The notes: a model not told the origin generated them from the sequence alone. Numbered from the stretch's first letter, positions 1-8,339 are shown. The stretch is DNA of 64,000 bases from Breoghania sp037026715 (GCF_037026715.1 NZ_JBANCG010000003.1:248001-312000), one strand, 5' to 3'. Made by a program: numbers and translations.

Positions 1-152
1 AGAAGACCCTTATGCTGCCCATCGAGGCGACGTCCATTCTCGGCGCGCTCGGCGGCATCGGCGAGATCGCGCGCGAGACCTTCCATGGCGAGGCGCCTGT
101 CGGCAGGCGTCCGGGCGGCCGGGTGCCTACCACCCGCGGCAACGAGGACTGA
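1..152 (+). CDS. SPFH/band 7 family protein, C-terminal end (partial)
   Basis: Only the last 49 codons are in the window, read from position 3 to the TGA at 150-152. The peptide begins KTLMLPIEATSILGALGGIG, which resembles the C-terminal tail of QmcA/stomatin-like membrane proteins. It is followed 5 bases later by an nfeD gene; the SPFH-NfeD pair is a well known conserved operon, in which NfeD is thought to partner the SPFH protein in membrane microdomains. The family call rests on this short tail plus the neighbour, so it is good but not certain. Confidence 0.75.
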   Translation, partial: KTLMLPIEATSILGALGGIGEIARETFHGEAPVGRRPGGRVPTTRGNED

Positions 153-157
153 CGGCC

Positions 158-622
158 GTGGGCCTCTTTGGCACGATCATCCGCGAGCTCGGTCCCTGGA
201 GCTGGCACGTTCTGGGGCTATTGCTGCTCGGCCTGGAGATCCTGGCGCCGGGCACGTTCTTCCTGTGGTTCGGCATCTCCGCTCTGATCGTGGGAACTGC
301 GGCGCTGTTCTTTGACATGAGCTGGCAGACCGAGCTGATCATCTTTCTGGTGATCGCCTTCGCCAGCCTGATCGCCGGCCGCCGGCTGATGAACCGCAAG
401 AGCGCCGGACAGGAAGGGGAGGGCGACACCCTCAACCGTCGCGGATCGCGCTACGTGGGGCGCGAATTCGTGCTCGGCGAGCCGATCGCGCAAGGCACCG
501 GACGGCTGAACGTCGACGACAGCGTGTGGCGGGTGACGGGCCCCGATCTGCCGGCGGGCGCCAAGGTGAGGGTCGTCGAGGTCGACGGCTCCGTGCTGAA
601 GGTGACGGCCGCGGGAGAGTGA
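158..622 (+). CDS. NfeD family membrane protein
   Basis: This 154-residue protein starts at GTG 158, five bases after the stop of the SPFH gene. Two or three hydrophobic segments lie between about residues 15 and 75 (one includes LLLLGLEILAPGTFFLWFGI), followed by a soluble C-terminal domain of about 65 residues rich in beta strand (GREFVLGEPIAQGTGRLNVD), the OB-fold-like NfeD C-domain. This is the short form of NfeD without the N-terminal ClpP-like protease domain. It probably forms a membrane complex with the preceding SPFH protein. Confidence 0.88.
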   Translation: MGLFGTIIRELGPWSWHVLGLLLLGLEILAPGTFFLWFGISALIVGTAALFFDMSWQTELIIFLVIAFASLIAGRRLMNRKSAGQEGEGDTLNRRGSRYVGREFVLGEPIAQGTGRLNVDDSVWRVTGPDLPAGAKVRVVEVDGSVLKVTAAGE

Positions 623-649
623 GGCGCGGGCGCGATTTTCCCCGCCCGC

Positions 650-1309
650 TCAGATGCCCTGCAGGCCGCCGCAGATGAAGCGGATGAGGAATTCGTTCTT
701 TTCGCTCTCGTGCACTGCGCCCGGATCGCTGTGCGACAGGCGTTGCATGCGCGCGTCGAAATGGCTCATCACCAGTGCGCTGACCGAGAACAGGTAGCCC
801 CAGGTCAGGCCGTTGACGGTCTTGTCGGGCAGGGCCTGCTTCAGCGCCTCGATGAAGCGGGCTGCCATCGGATCGTAGTAGTCGCGGATAATGCCGCGCG
901 ATTCCTCTTCCGGATCGGAGGCTTCGCGCAGGATGAGCTGCGAATAGATGCGGCCTTCTTCCGTCGCCTTGGCGTTCAGGACCGGCATGACGAAGGCTTC
1001 GACGATGTGGCGCAGCGCATCGGGAGCCGACAGGTGCTCGATCCGGTCCAGCCGTTCCAGCCGCTCCTCGAAGATCGTGTGGAAATGGTCGAACACCGAG
1101 CGGTAGAGATTTTCCTTGGTCTGGAAATGATAGACGATCAAGGAGAGCTGGACATCGGCCGCCGTGGCGATCTCGCGCATCGAAACGCCGTGGTATCCCT
1201 TGCGGGAAAACAGGCGACCGGCTTCCAGCACGATGCGGTGCCTGCGCGTCGGCGCGCCGTTTCCGTCGGCGGCGTCGCCGCTATTTTCGGTTTTTCTGGA
1301 TCTGGCCAT
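650..1309 (-). CDS. TetR/AcrR family transcriptional regulator
   Basis: A 219-residue TetR-type repressor. The N-terminal helix-turn-helix occupies about residues 20-68 (GRLFSRKGYHGVSMREIA, then the recognition region ending YHFQTKENLY). The C-terminal half is a variable ligand-binding domain. It is the last gene in a leftward row with the BKACE enzyme, the cyclase-like hydrolase and the MFS transporter, and two palindromes sit upstream of the first gene. I infer that it senses the pathway substrate or a CoA intermediate and controls this block. A 274-base gap separates it from the BKACE gene, so it may also have its own promoter. Confidence 0.88.
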   Translation of the reverse strand: MARSRKTENSGDAADGNGAPTRRHRIVLEAGRLFSRKGYHGVSMREIATAADVQLSLIVYHFQTKENLYRSVFDHFHTIFEERLERLDRIEHLSAPDALRHIVEAFVMPVLNAKATEEGRIYSQLILREASDPEEESRGIIRDYYDPMAARFIEALKQALPDKTVNGLTWGYLFSVSALVMSHFDARMQRLSHSDPGAVHESEKNEFLIRFICGGLQGI

Positions 1310-1583
1310 CAGTCGCCAATGAATAGCGGTTCCCGAGCCCGTCCAGGAACCATAAGCGCCCGAAATAGCAGCCGGCTTCTCGCGATGTCAATCAACGCGG
1401 CAGGCTGCGGTCCGTGCGTGGCGAAGGGCGGCCGGCCTCAAGGGTCATTTCCGAAGGCTCGTTCCGCGAGCCGCACGCCGACCATCTCTTGGGCAGCAGG
1501 AGGTCGACATGCGGCGTCGCGGCCCTGACGGGCGCGGCCGTCTTGCGCGCGGCCGCGCGAAGCGATCGATGGGGCGCTACACG

Positions 1584-2408
1584 TCAGGGATGGCGCAAGC
1601 CCAGGATTTCGCGGGCATCGTCGGGCGAGGCATGTTCCCTGTCGGCCTCGTGGACGAGGCGAACCGCGCGCTCGACCATCTCGGCATTCGACTTCGCAAG
1701 CCGGCCCTTGGCGTAATAGACGTTGTCCTCGAGCCCGACCCGAACGTTGCCGCCGAGTGCGATGGTGGCGAAGAGGATCGGCAGATGACGCGCGCCGATG
1801 CCGAGTGCCGACCAGTTGGCCTCGGCGGGCAGCAGGCTCTTCAGGAAGACGAGATTTTCCACCGTCGCCGCCATGCCGCCGGCCGCCCCCAGCACGAGCT
1901 GGTAGTAGCCTGGCGCCTTCAGGACGCCCTGCTTGATGTAGTGCAGCGCGTTGTAGATCATCCCGCCGTCGAAGATCTCGATCTCGGGCAGAATGTCGAG
2001 TTCGGTCATGGTGCGGCCGAGCCGCTCCAGAAACGCTGGATGATTGAGGAAGATCGTCTGGTGCATCCAGTTCATGGTGCCGGCATCGTAGGAGGCAAGC
2101 TCCGGGCGCAGGCGGACGAGGTGCTCGATGCGGGTGTCGTCGGTGGCGTTGAGGTCGCCCGAGGTCGTCAGGTTCAGCGCGATGTCGCATTTCTCGCGGA
2201 TGAGGCCGACGGTTTCGGCGAAAAGGTCGGCGCTCATCGTGCCCTTGCCTTCGGCGTCGCGCATGTGCAGGTGCGCGATCGCGGCACCCGCCTGCCAGCA
2301 CTCATAAACGTCCTCGGCGATTTCCTTCGGGGTCAGCGGAATGGCCGGGTTGTTTTCCTTTGTCGGCCAGGCGCCGGTGGTGGCGACGGTTACGATCGTT
2401 TTTGCCAT
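1584..2408 (-). CDS. BKACE family beta-keto acid cleavage enzyme (DUF849; 3-keto-5-aminohexanoate cleavage enzyme-like)
   Basis: A 274-residue TIM-barrel enzyme of the BKACE/DUF849 family. Characterised members condense a beta-keto acid with acetyl-CoA and release acetoacetate plus a new acyl-CoA. The Zn-binding pair is visible as H46 and H48 in the sequence AIAHLHMRD, and the late conserved glutamate region is seen as GGNVRVGLEDNVYY. The length is typical. Substrates differ widely within the family and cannot be read from sequence. The neighbouring cyclase-fold hydrolase and MFS transporter suggest a short catabolic route for an imported organic acid or amide. Confidence 0.9.
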   Translation of the reverse strand: MAKTIVTVATTGAWPTKENNPAIPLTPKEIAEDVYECWQAGAAIAHLHMRDAEGKGTMSADLFAETVGLIREKCDIALNLTTSGDLNATDDTRIEHLVRLRPELASYDAGTMNWMHQTIFLNHPAFLERLGRTMTELDILPEIEIFDGGMIYNALHYIKQGVLKAPGYYQLVLGAAGGMAATVENLVFLKSLLPAEANWSALGIGARHLPILFATIALGGNVRVGLEDNVYYAKGRLAKSNAEMVERAVRLVHEADREHASPDDAREILGLRHP

Positions 2409-2513
2409 GGGTCTCGATCCATCTGTCTCAGGCAGTGCCCGGGTTCAGGGCTGAGCCTGCTTTCGGGGCCGGCCGCGGGGAGGCCGCGGCCGGGATAGGT
2501 TGCGAAGGTGGCG

Positions 2514-3284
2514 TCAGGGAAGAATGGCGACGGCGCGGGTCCAGCCGGCGGAGCCACCCTTCACCTTGCAGGGGAAGCAGGCCACCTCGAAGCCGTCGGC
2601 GGGCAGCTGCTCGAGATTGTGCAGTTTCTCGATGTGGCAGTAGCCGATGTCGCGGCCGGCCTTGTGCCCTTCCCAGATGAGCGAGGCGTCGCCCGTTTCC
2701 GCGTAGTGCTTTGCGGTGTGGACGAAGGGTGCGTCCCAGCTCCAGGCATCAGTGCCGGTCACCCGCACCCCGCGCTCCAGCAGGTACAGCGTCGCTTCGC
2801 GGCCCATGCCGCAGCCGGCGGCGACGTAGCCTTCCTTGCCGTAGGCCTCGCCGGCGCGGGTGTTGACGACGACGATCTCCAGCGGCTGCAGCTCGTGGCC
2901 GATGCGCTTCAGTTCCGTCTCCACATCGGCGGCGGTGGCGACGTAGCCGTCGTCGAAATGGCGGAAGTCGAGCTTCACGCCGGGCTGGTAGCACCAGTCC
3001 AGCGGCACCTCGTCGATGGTCCAGGCCCGCTCGCCGTTGTTCATGGTCGAGTGGAAATGATAGGGCGCATCGAGATGGGTGCCGTTATGGGTGGTGATCT
3101 CCACCCACTCGATCGCCCAGGCCTCGCCGTCGGGAAGATCTTCCTTCTTCAGCCCCGGGAAGAACGGCAACAGTTCATCCGCCGTTTCCTTGTGGTTGCG
3201 GTAGTGGATCTTGGGTTCGTAGGCAGGGGGATCCGCCAGGGTGCCGTTTTCGAAGAAGATCGACAGATCGATTATCTTGCGCAT
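2514..3284 (-). CDS. cyclase family protein (kynurenine formamidase / isatin hydrolase fold)
   Basis: A 256-residue metal-dependent hydrolase of the cyclase family (PF04199 type). The signature HNGTHLDAPYHF is present with metal-ligand candidates H66, H70 and D72, plus H76. Family members hydrolyse amide or lactam-like bonds (N-formylkynurenine, isatin) or act in polyketide cyclisation. No kynurenine genes are nearby, so a specific name is not justified. It lies 38 bases downstream of the MFS gene and 105 bases upstream of the BKACE gene, on the same strand. It probably makes the keto acid substrate of BKACE, or processes the imported compound. Confidence 0.85.
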   Translation of the reverse strand: MRKIIDLSIFFENGTLADPPAYEPKIHYRNHKETADELLPFFPGLKKEDLPDGEAWAIEWVEITTHNGTHLDAPYHFHSTMNNGERAWTIDEVPLDWCYQPGVKLDFRHFDDGYVATAADVETELKRIGHELQPLEIVVVNTRAGEAYGKEGYVAAGCGMGREATLYLLERGVRVTGTDAWSWDAPFVHTAKHYAETGDASLIWEGHKAGRDIGYCHIEKLHNLEQLPADGFEVACFPCKVKGGSAGWTRAVAILP

Positions 3285-3322
3285 GGTTTTTGGTCTTTCT
3301 CTTTAGCGAACAGCTGGCGCGG

Positions 3323-4588
3323 TCAACGCCGGGGCGTTCCATCGGGCATCGCCTGGGGGGCGGCTGTCGCGCGATCCTCCCGCAAGGTCTCGGTGCGTGG
3401 CAGCAGCAGTGCCAGCAGACCGGCGGCCAGGAAGGGGATGGAGCAGAGCAGAATCAGGGTCTGGAGCGAGAAGGTCGTTGCGAGGCCGCCAAGGACCAGC
3501 GGCGCGAAGGCGGAGACGCCGCGTCCGACGTTGAAGCAGAAACCGGACCCGGTGGTGCGCACGCGCACGGGGTAGAGCTCGCCGTAGTAGGAGCCCATCA
3601 GGCCGACGAAGGCCATGAAGAAGGCGTAGGCCGGGCCCATCCACATCAGCATGGTGGGGTTCTCGGTCATGGCGTAGATCGCCAGCATGACCGCGGAGCC
3701 GACCAGCGAGAGCGCCAGCGCGTTGCGTTTGCCGATGATGTCGGCGAGCCAGCCGAACAGGTTGTAGCCGAAGAACATGCCCACCGAGAGGATGGTCATG
3801 AACATTCCCATGTCGGCGACCGAGAGGCCGCGCTCCTTGACCAGATAGGTCGGCAGCCAGGAGGTCGTGCCCCAGTAGGCGAAGAGCGCCAGAGCCGAAA
3901 TGGCGGTCGCGATGATGGTGTTGCGGGCCATGCCGTCGGCGAAGATCTCACCCACGGAGACTTTTTCCGGCGCGGTGTGGGTGCCGGTTCTGCGGGCCTC
4001 GCGCTGCTCCTTCCAGACCTCCGATTCCTTCACGCACAGGAAGACGTAGGCCGCGACGATGAGGGCGGCACCGGCGGTCAGGAACAGGGCGCGCCAGCCG
4101 AAGGCGGGGATGATCTTGCCCGCAAGGAACGATGCGAGGCCGACGCCAACGGGAAACGAACTCATGACGAAGGCGGCCGCGCGGCCGCGCTGCTTGGGCG
4201 GGAAGGTCTCCGCGATATAGGCGGCGATGACGCCCCACAGGCCGCCGAGACCGAGACCTGCCAGGAAGCGCAGGATGAGGATCTGGGTCCAGGTCTGGGC
4301 CACGGCGATCAGCATGGTGAGAAGGCTGAAGGAGATCAGCGACCACAGCATCGCCTTGCGACGGCCGAAATTGTCGGAATACCAGCCCATGAGAACGCTG
4401 GAGAAGCCGACGCCGACCAGTGTCGCGGTGGCCAGCATGCCGGCTTCGGAGCGGGTGAGGCTGAGGTCGTTCATGATCGGCTGGAACGCCATTGCCAGCA
4501 GAAGCAGGTCAAAGGCGTCGAAGGTGTAGGCAGCAAAACTGCCTCCGAGTACGCGGTATTTTTGGGAATTCGCCACGTTGTCCTCCAT
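3323..4588 (-). CDS. MFS transporter, probable importer of the operon substrate
   Basis: A 421-residue major facilitator with about 12 hydrophobic segments. The loop 2-3 signature is seen in GWYSDNFGRRKAMLW and a second copy of the motif in the C-terminal half as GWLADIIGKRNALAL. A charged FDAFDLLLL stretch in the first helix resembles the metabolite/H+ and aromatic-acid symporter branch. I chose the ATG at 4588 (MEDNVANSQKYRV) because the upstream in-frame extension runs through the palindromic operators. It is the first gene of the leftward block and is probably the importer. Confidence 0.87.
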   Translation of the reverse strand: MEDNVANSQKYRVLGGSFAAYTFDAFDLLLLAMAFQPIMNDLSLTRSEAGMLATATLVGVGFSSVLMGWYSDNFGRRKAMLWSLISFSLLTMLIAVAQTWTQILILRFLAGLGLGGLWGVIAAYIAETFPPKQRGRAAAFVMSSFPVGVGLASFLAGKIIPAFGWRALFLTAGAALIVAAYVFLCVKESEVWKEQREARRTGTHTAPEKVSVGEIFADGMARNTIIATAISALALFAYWGTTSWLPTYLVKERGLSVADMGMFMTILSVGMFFGYNLFGWLADIIGKRNALALSLVGSAVMLAIYAMTENPTMLMWMGPAYAFFMAFVGLMGSYYGELYPVRVRTTGSGFCFNVGRGVSAFAPLVLGGLATTFSLQTLILLCSIPFLAAGLLALLLPRTETLREDRATAAPQAMPDGTPRR

Positions 4589-4646
4589 AGCTGTGGCTCT
4601 GCCCGGCGAAGCTGCTCGTTGCGGGCAGAGCCGCAATGCTCGGACT

Positions 4647-4691
4647 GATTGTACGTACGTACAGTCGTTGCATTGACTGTACATACAGTCA
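4647..4691 (-). promoter_or_regulatory. tandem palindromic operators overlapping the promoter of the MFS-cyclase-BKACE block
   Basis: Two related palindromes lie 60-100 bases upstream of the MFS start. Site 2 (4674-4691) is TGACTGTA, two bases, TACAGTCA, with perfect arms. Site 1 (4647-4666) contains the perfect palindrome TGTACGTACGTACA (4650-4663), and its TACAGTC half (4660-4666) repeats the site 2 half-site. Their centres are 26 bases apart. On the minus strand site 1 covers a possible -10 box TACAAT (4653-4648). Binding here would block transcription, which suits a TetR repressor; the regulator at 650-1309 is the obvious candidate. Confidence 0.65.
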
Positions 4692-4936
4692 AGATCCGGA
4701 TTTGCCTTGATCTATCTCAAGACGGAGGAAACGCCGGTTGCCACGGCGGGACCGGAAGGGTGGCGCGGAGCGGGGGGAGGAGAGGCCGGGCTGGCGAGGG
4801 GCAGCGGGCAAGGCGGGGGCCGGGAGGCTGGACAGGAAAAGGGAGCGAGGGTACGCAAAAGGGGCACGTGGGAGACGCGCAAGAAGGAAAGCGAATAGGG
4901 AAGGAAGGAGAAATGGCGGGTTAGGAGCCTGCATGT
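4692..4936 (+). other. gene-free purine-rich, G-run-rich tract
   Basis: No gene is seen here. From about 4745 to 4925 the + strand is almost all purine with few pyrimidines, and it carries many runs of three or more G, including one of six. Such a tract could form G-quadruplex or triplex structures. It lies upstream of the MFS operon operators and beyond the end of motB. Confidence 0.6.
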
Positions 4937-5020
4937 TTTGACGGAAATGGCCGTATTCGCCCCCTCTCCCTCCAACTGGAAAAATGGGGGAGAGGTATTC
5001 TCTCGCGCATTTCCGTCAAA
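4937..5020. repeat. 84-bp element with 13-bp perfect terminal inverted repeats
   Basis: The left end TTTGACGGAAATG (4937-4949) is repeated in inverted form as CATTTCCGTCAAA (5008-5020). Inside, a C-rich arm (about 4960-4970) faces a G-rich arm (4986-4995), so the whole element can fold into a long hairpin. No coding sequence is present. It resembles small palindromic intergenic elements of rhizobia. Confidence 0.6.
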
Positions 5021-5055
5021 TCATGAAACGCTCTAGGAGCGGGCGGCGTTATCCG

Positions 5056-5112
5056 CCTCTGTTCCGCCAAGAGCGGGATCTCTCCCCCGCACGGGGGAGA
5101 GCGGAACAGGGG
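5056..5112. repeat. nested palindromic intergenic repeat
   Basis: CTGTTCCGC (5059-5067) pairs with GCGGAACAG (5101-5109). Inside this lies a second hairpin, CTCTCCCCCG followed by a short loop and CGGGGGAGAG. The CTCTCCCCC/GGGGGAGAG core recurs at 57159-57313, so this is a member of a dispersed family. The rest of 5113-5290 shows no gene. Confidence 0.6.
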
Positions 5113-5290
5113 GGTTCTTCGCGACCTCAATCCTGTCTTGCCAGAGGCAGGACCCGTCGGGCAGGGGCGGCGCACGCAAACGGAGGGGGAAGCGGCTGTT
5201 TCGCAGCAGGCGGGGGCGTCCGGCTTGCCTCCGGCTCCCTCATGCCGCGTGTGCAACGATCCGGCACCGAAGTGTGCGTGTGCGCGCGGC

Positions 5291-6142
5291 TTACGGCTTG
5301 TAGTCGACCGGCAGCGGCGGGCTTTCGTTCATCAGGAGGATGGATATGCGCCGGTTCGCCGCCAGATAGGGATCGTGCGGAAAAAGCGGATCGGTGTCCG
5401 CCTTGCCGACCACGGCGAAGAAGCGGTCGTCCTTCACGCCGTATTCCGACAGGATCTGGCGCGCGGCGTTGGCGCGGTCGGCGGACAGTTCCCAATTGGT
5501 GTAGCCGGCGCCCTTGCTGCCGCTGCCGGACATGGTGTGGCCGGTGATCTTGATGCGGTTGGGCATCTCCATCAGCACCGGCGCCATCTTGGCGAGAAGC
5601 TTGCGGGTCGTCTCGTAAGGGTACTTGGAGCCTTCGGGGAACATCGAGCGGCCGTCCTGGTCGACCAGCATGATGTTCAGCCCCTCCTCGTTCTCCTCGA
5701 TGATCAGGTTCGACTGGAATTCCGTGATCTCCGGCATTTCCTGCCAGGCCTGACGGATGGAGGCGGCGGCGGTGGCGAACTGGCGGGGGCGCTCGATATT
5801 GGCCTTCTCCACGTCGTGCGTGTTGGCCTCAGGCCCCTGCTTGGAGCGCTCTTCGTGCCGTTCTGTCGCGAAATCGGAATCGTTCTCGGTCGGGCGTTGC
5901 GAAACGTCCTTCATGTAGTCGCGGATCGGCAGCCCCTGGACCTCGATGATGCCGTTCCTGCGCGAGTTCTCCTTCACGCCGAAGGCATCCTTCATCGATC
6001 CGGCCACGACCTGGAGTTTTTCCTTGTCCTGAATGGAGAAGGAGATGATGAGCACGAAAAAGCAGACCAGCAGCGACATCAGGTCGGCAAAGGTCACCAG
6101 CCATTCCGGTGCGCCGCCCGCCGCTTGCTTTTTCTTCGCCAT
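5291..6142 (-). CDS. motB: flagellar motor stator protein MotB (OmpA-domain)
   Basis: A 283-residue stator protein. A single N-terminal membrane segment contains the ion-binding aspartate D20 in the context TFADLMSLLVCFFVLII. The C-terminal OmpA/MotB peptidoglycan-binding domain spans about residues 160-275 (IKITGHTMSG and the NWELSADRANAARQIL helix). It lies 17 bases downstream of motA, as expected for the stator operon. No other flagellar genes are in the window, so the stator genes are separate from any main flagellar cluster. Confidence 0.9.
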   Translation of the reverse strand: MAKKKQAAGGAPEWLVTFADLMSLLVCFFVLIISFSIQDKEKLQVVAGSMKDAFGVKENSRRNGIIEVQGLPIRDYMKDVSQRPTENDSDFATERHEERSKQGPEANTHDVEKANIERPRQFATAAASIRQAWQEMPEITEFQSNLIIEENEEGLNIMLVDQDGRSMFPEGSKYPYETTRKLLAKMAPVLMEMPNRIKITGHTMSGSGSKGAGYTNWELSADRANAARQILSEYGVKDDRFFAVVGKADTDPLFPHDPYLAANRRISILLMNESPPLPVDYKP

Positions 6143-6159
6143 CGTTCAGCTCCCCCGGA

Positions 6160-6927
6160 TCAGGCTGCGTCCTGGAAGTCGGCGCGGCTCTTTTCGGGCA
6201 GATAGGCGATCAGCATCTCGCGGATGATCGCCGGGCTCTTGGACTCGCGGATCTGCATGATGCCGTCGATGATCAGGGTCTGGTTCAGCTCTTCCGTGTC
6301 GAACTTGCTGTCGAGCTTGTCGACCAGCGGCAGACATGCGGCGTTGGAGATCAGCGCGCCGTAGAGCGTCGTCAGCAGCGCCACCGCCATCGACGGGCCG
6401 ATGGTGGAGGGGTCGTCCATGTTGGCCAGCATCTGCACCAGGCCGACGAGCGTGCCGATCATGCCGAAGGCGGGCGCGCTGTCGCCCAGCGCCTTGAAGA
6501 CGCGCTTTCCTTCCGACAGGCGTTCCAGGAACAGGTCGCGCTCGCGCTCCATCGAACCGCGGATGAAGTCGCCGTCATAGCCGTCGGCGATGTACTGCAC
6601 GCCGCGCGCAAGGGTCGGTTCCTCGATCTCCACGTTCTCCAGGCCCAGCGGGCCGGACTTGCGGCAGATGTCGGCAAGCTCGGTGATCTTCTCGACGAGA
6701 TCGCGCGGTTCCACCTTCTTGTGCGAGAAGGCGACCTTCGAGCCCAGCACCATGGCGCCGCCGATCCCGGCCAGCGGAAAACGGATGAGGGTCGCGGCGA
6801 AACCGCCGCCTATGACGATCAGGATGGAGGGAACGTCGACAAACTGGCTGAAACTGCCGCCCACAAAGATCGCCGCGAGGACAACCCCCAAGGCGCCAAC
6901 CACACCGATGATACTCGCCAGATCCAT
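6160..6927 (-). CDS. motA: flagellar motor stator protein MotA
   Basis: A 255-residue inner-membrane stator subunit with four hydrophobic segments (near residues 3-25, 32-55, 150-172 and 180-200). The conserved PAFGMIGTLVGLVQML helix is present; it lines the ion channel with MotB. I chose the ATG at 6927 (MDLASIIG), which has a GGAGAG ribosome site about 11 bases upstream, over an upstream ATG that adds 26 unlikely residues. The sequence is nearer the MotC/PomA type than enterobacterial MotA; which ion is coupled cannot be told from sequence. Confidence 0.9.
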   Translation of the reverse strand: MDLASIIGVVGALGVVLAAIFVGGSFSQFVDVPSILIVIGGGFAATLIRFPLAGIGGAMVLGSKVAFSHKKVEPRDLVEKITELADICRKSGPLGLENVEIEEPTLARGVQYIADGYDGDFIRGSMERERDLFLERLSEGKRVFKALGDSAPAFGMIGTLVGLVQMLANMDDPSTIGPSMAVALLTTLYGALISNAACLPLVDKLDSKFDTEELNQTLIIDGIMQIRESKSPAIIREMLIAYLPEKSRADFQDAA

Positions 6928-7301
6928 TGCCGAATGCCGCTCTCCAGGTGTCCACATGCACACCGTACAGGTATGCGGGGAAACCTCGTTTACGTTAATG
7001 ATCAAAGGCTTGGAGGCAGCAGGAAGCTCTGCCCTTGCCGGCCCGATCCCGTCTCAGCCCCGTTTCGCCGCTCACCCTAGCCGCAGTGTCGCTAAGCAAT
7101 TGCTAATTGCGCGCGGGAATGGAGCTACGGACCACTTCGCCATGGTTATGGTTTACAAAGGGAAAACAGCGAGCTTGTCGGGTGGTCTTGCGGCAAACGG
7201 GCAGGGTGGCCGGCTGTGGTCGCCGGCCAAGGCGATACCTGTGAAATGCACGGTATTGTGCCGTTTGCACCGTGGAGACGGGCTGCGGTCCGGGTGCGCC
7301 G
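6928..7301. other. intergenic region between motA and the sugar isomerase gene
   Basis: Both flanking genes run leftward. I see no convincing gene, RNA or terminator here. The region must hold the motAB promoter, but no clear sigma-70 or sigma-28 boxes stand out. Confidence 0.5.
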
Positions 7302-8339
7302 TCAGGCCGCGCCCACGCGCAGCAGGTCGTGCAGATGCACGATGCCGACCGGCCGGGCATCCTCGACCACGAACAGCGCCGTAATGGAGGACGTGTTGAG
7401 CTGCTCCAGGGCGGAGGCGACCAGAAGGTCAGGGGCAACCACCTTGGGCCCCAGCGTCATGATGTCCTCGACGTTGCGGTCGAGGAAATTGCTGTCGATG
7501 TGGCGACGCAGGTCGCCGTCGGTGATGATGCCGGTGAGCTTGTGCAACTCGTCGACGATGCCGAGACAGCCGAAGCCCTTTTGCGTCATCAGCACGATCG
7601 CCTTGCGCATGGGCGTGCCGATCGGGGCGACCGGCAGGGCATCGCCGGTGTGCATGATCTCGCGCACGAGCCGCAGGCTGGCGCCGAGGCGCCCGCCGGG
7701 GTGGAAGATGGAGAAGTCGCGGGCGGTAAAGCCGCGCGATTCCAGAAGCGCGATCGCCAGCGCATCGCCGATCGCCATCTGGATGATGGTGGAGGAGGTC
7801 GGCGCAAGGCCGAGCGGGCAGGCCTCGTCTACCCGGGGCAGGGCCAGGACGATGTCGGCGGCGCGCCCCAGCGCGCTGTCCTTGCGCGAGGTGATGGCGA
7901 TGAGCGGCACGTTGAAGCGCCGGGTGTAGGCGATGGTGGGGGCCAATTCCTGGGTTTCGCCCGACCACGAGATCGCGACCACCGCGTCGCGCTCGGTGAT
8001 CATGCCGAGATCGCCGTGGCTCGCCTCGCTGGCATGGACGAAAAAGGCGGGGGTTCCGGTTGAGGCGAAGGTAGCGGCCATCTTGGTGCCGATGTGACCG
8101 CTCTTGCCGACGCCGGTGACGATGAGCCTGCCCTCGGTGAGCTTGCCGATCAGGTCCACCGCCTTGGTGAAGGTCGCCGAAAGTCCGTTGCCGAGCGCGG
8201 CCCGCAGCGCCTGGATCGCCGCGATCTCCGTGTCGAGCGTGTGCTCGGCCGACGCGATCCATCCAAGAACGCGATCATCGGCGGCGGCATTCACGTCCGC
8301 GCCGGGCTGATTTTCCGGATTTAACACTGACTTCCCCAT
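7302..8339 (-). CDS. kdsD: KpsF/GutQ family arabinose-5-phosphate isomerase
   Basis: A 345-residue protein with an N-terminal SIS sugar-isomerase domain (about residues 55-190, with VTGVGKSGHIGTKMAATFAS and SHGDLGMITERD) and two C-terminal CBS domains (about 215-340). It interconverts ribulose-5-phosphate and arabinose-5-phosphate, the first step to Kdo for lipopolysaccharide. The ATG at 8339 (MGKSVLNPENQ) fits better than an in-frame upstream start. Kdo genes are not adjacent, so the exact symbol is an inference from the family. Confidence 0.88.
   Translation of the reverse strand: MGKSVLNPENQPGADVNAAADDRVLGWIASAEHTLDTEIAAIQALRAALGNGLSATFTKAVDLIGKLTEGRLIVTGVGKSGHIGTKMAATFASTGTPAFFVHASEASHGDLGMITERDAVVAISWSGETQELAPTIAYTRRFNVPLIAITSRKDSALGRAADIVLALPRVDEACPLGLAPTSSTIIQMAIGDALAIALLESRGFTARDFSIFHPGGRLGASLRLVREIMHTGDALPVAPIGTPMRKAIVLMTQKGFGCLGIVDELHKLTGIITDGDLRRHIDSNFLDRNVEDIMTLGPKVVAPDLLVASALEQLNTSSITALFVVEDARPVGIVHLHDLLRVGAA

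Noticed and set aside
623..649. Inverted GCGGGC/GCCCGC between nfeD and the TetR gene as a terminator
   Set aside because: The stem is short and there is no U run on either strand.
4708..5290. Several short frames in the region between the MFS operators and motB
   Set aside because: They are produced by low-complexity purine sequence and palindromes; none has a ribosome site or family features.
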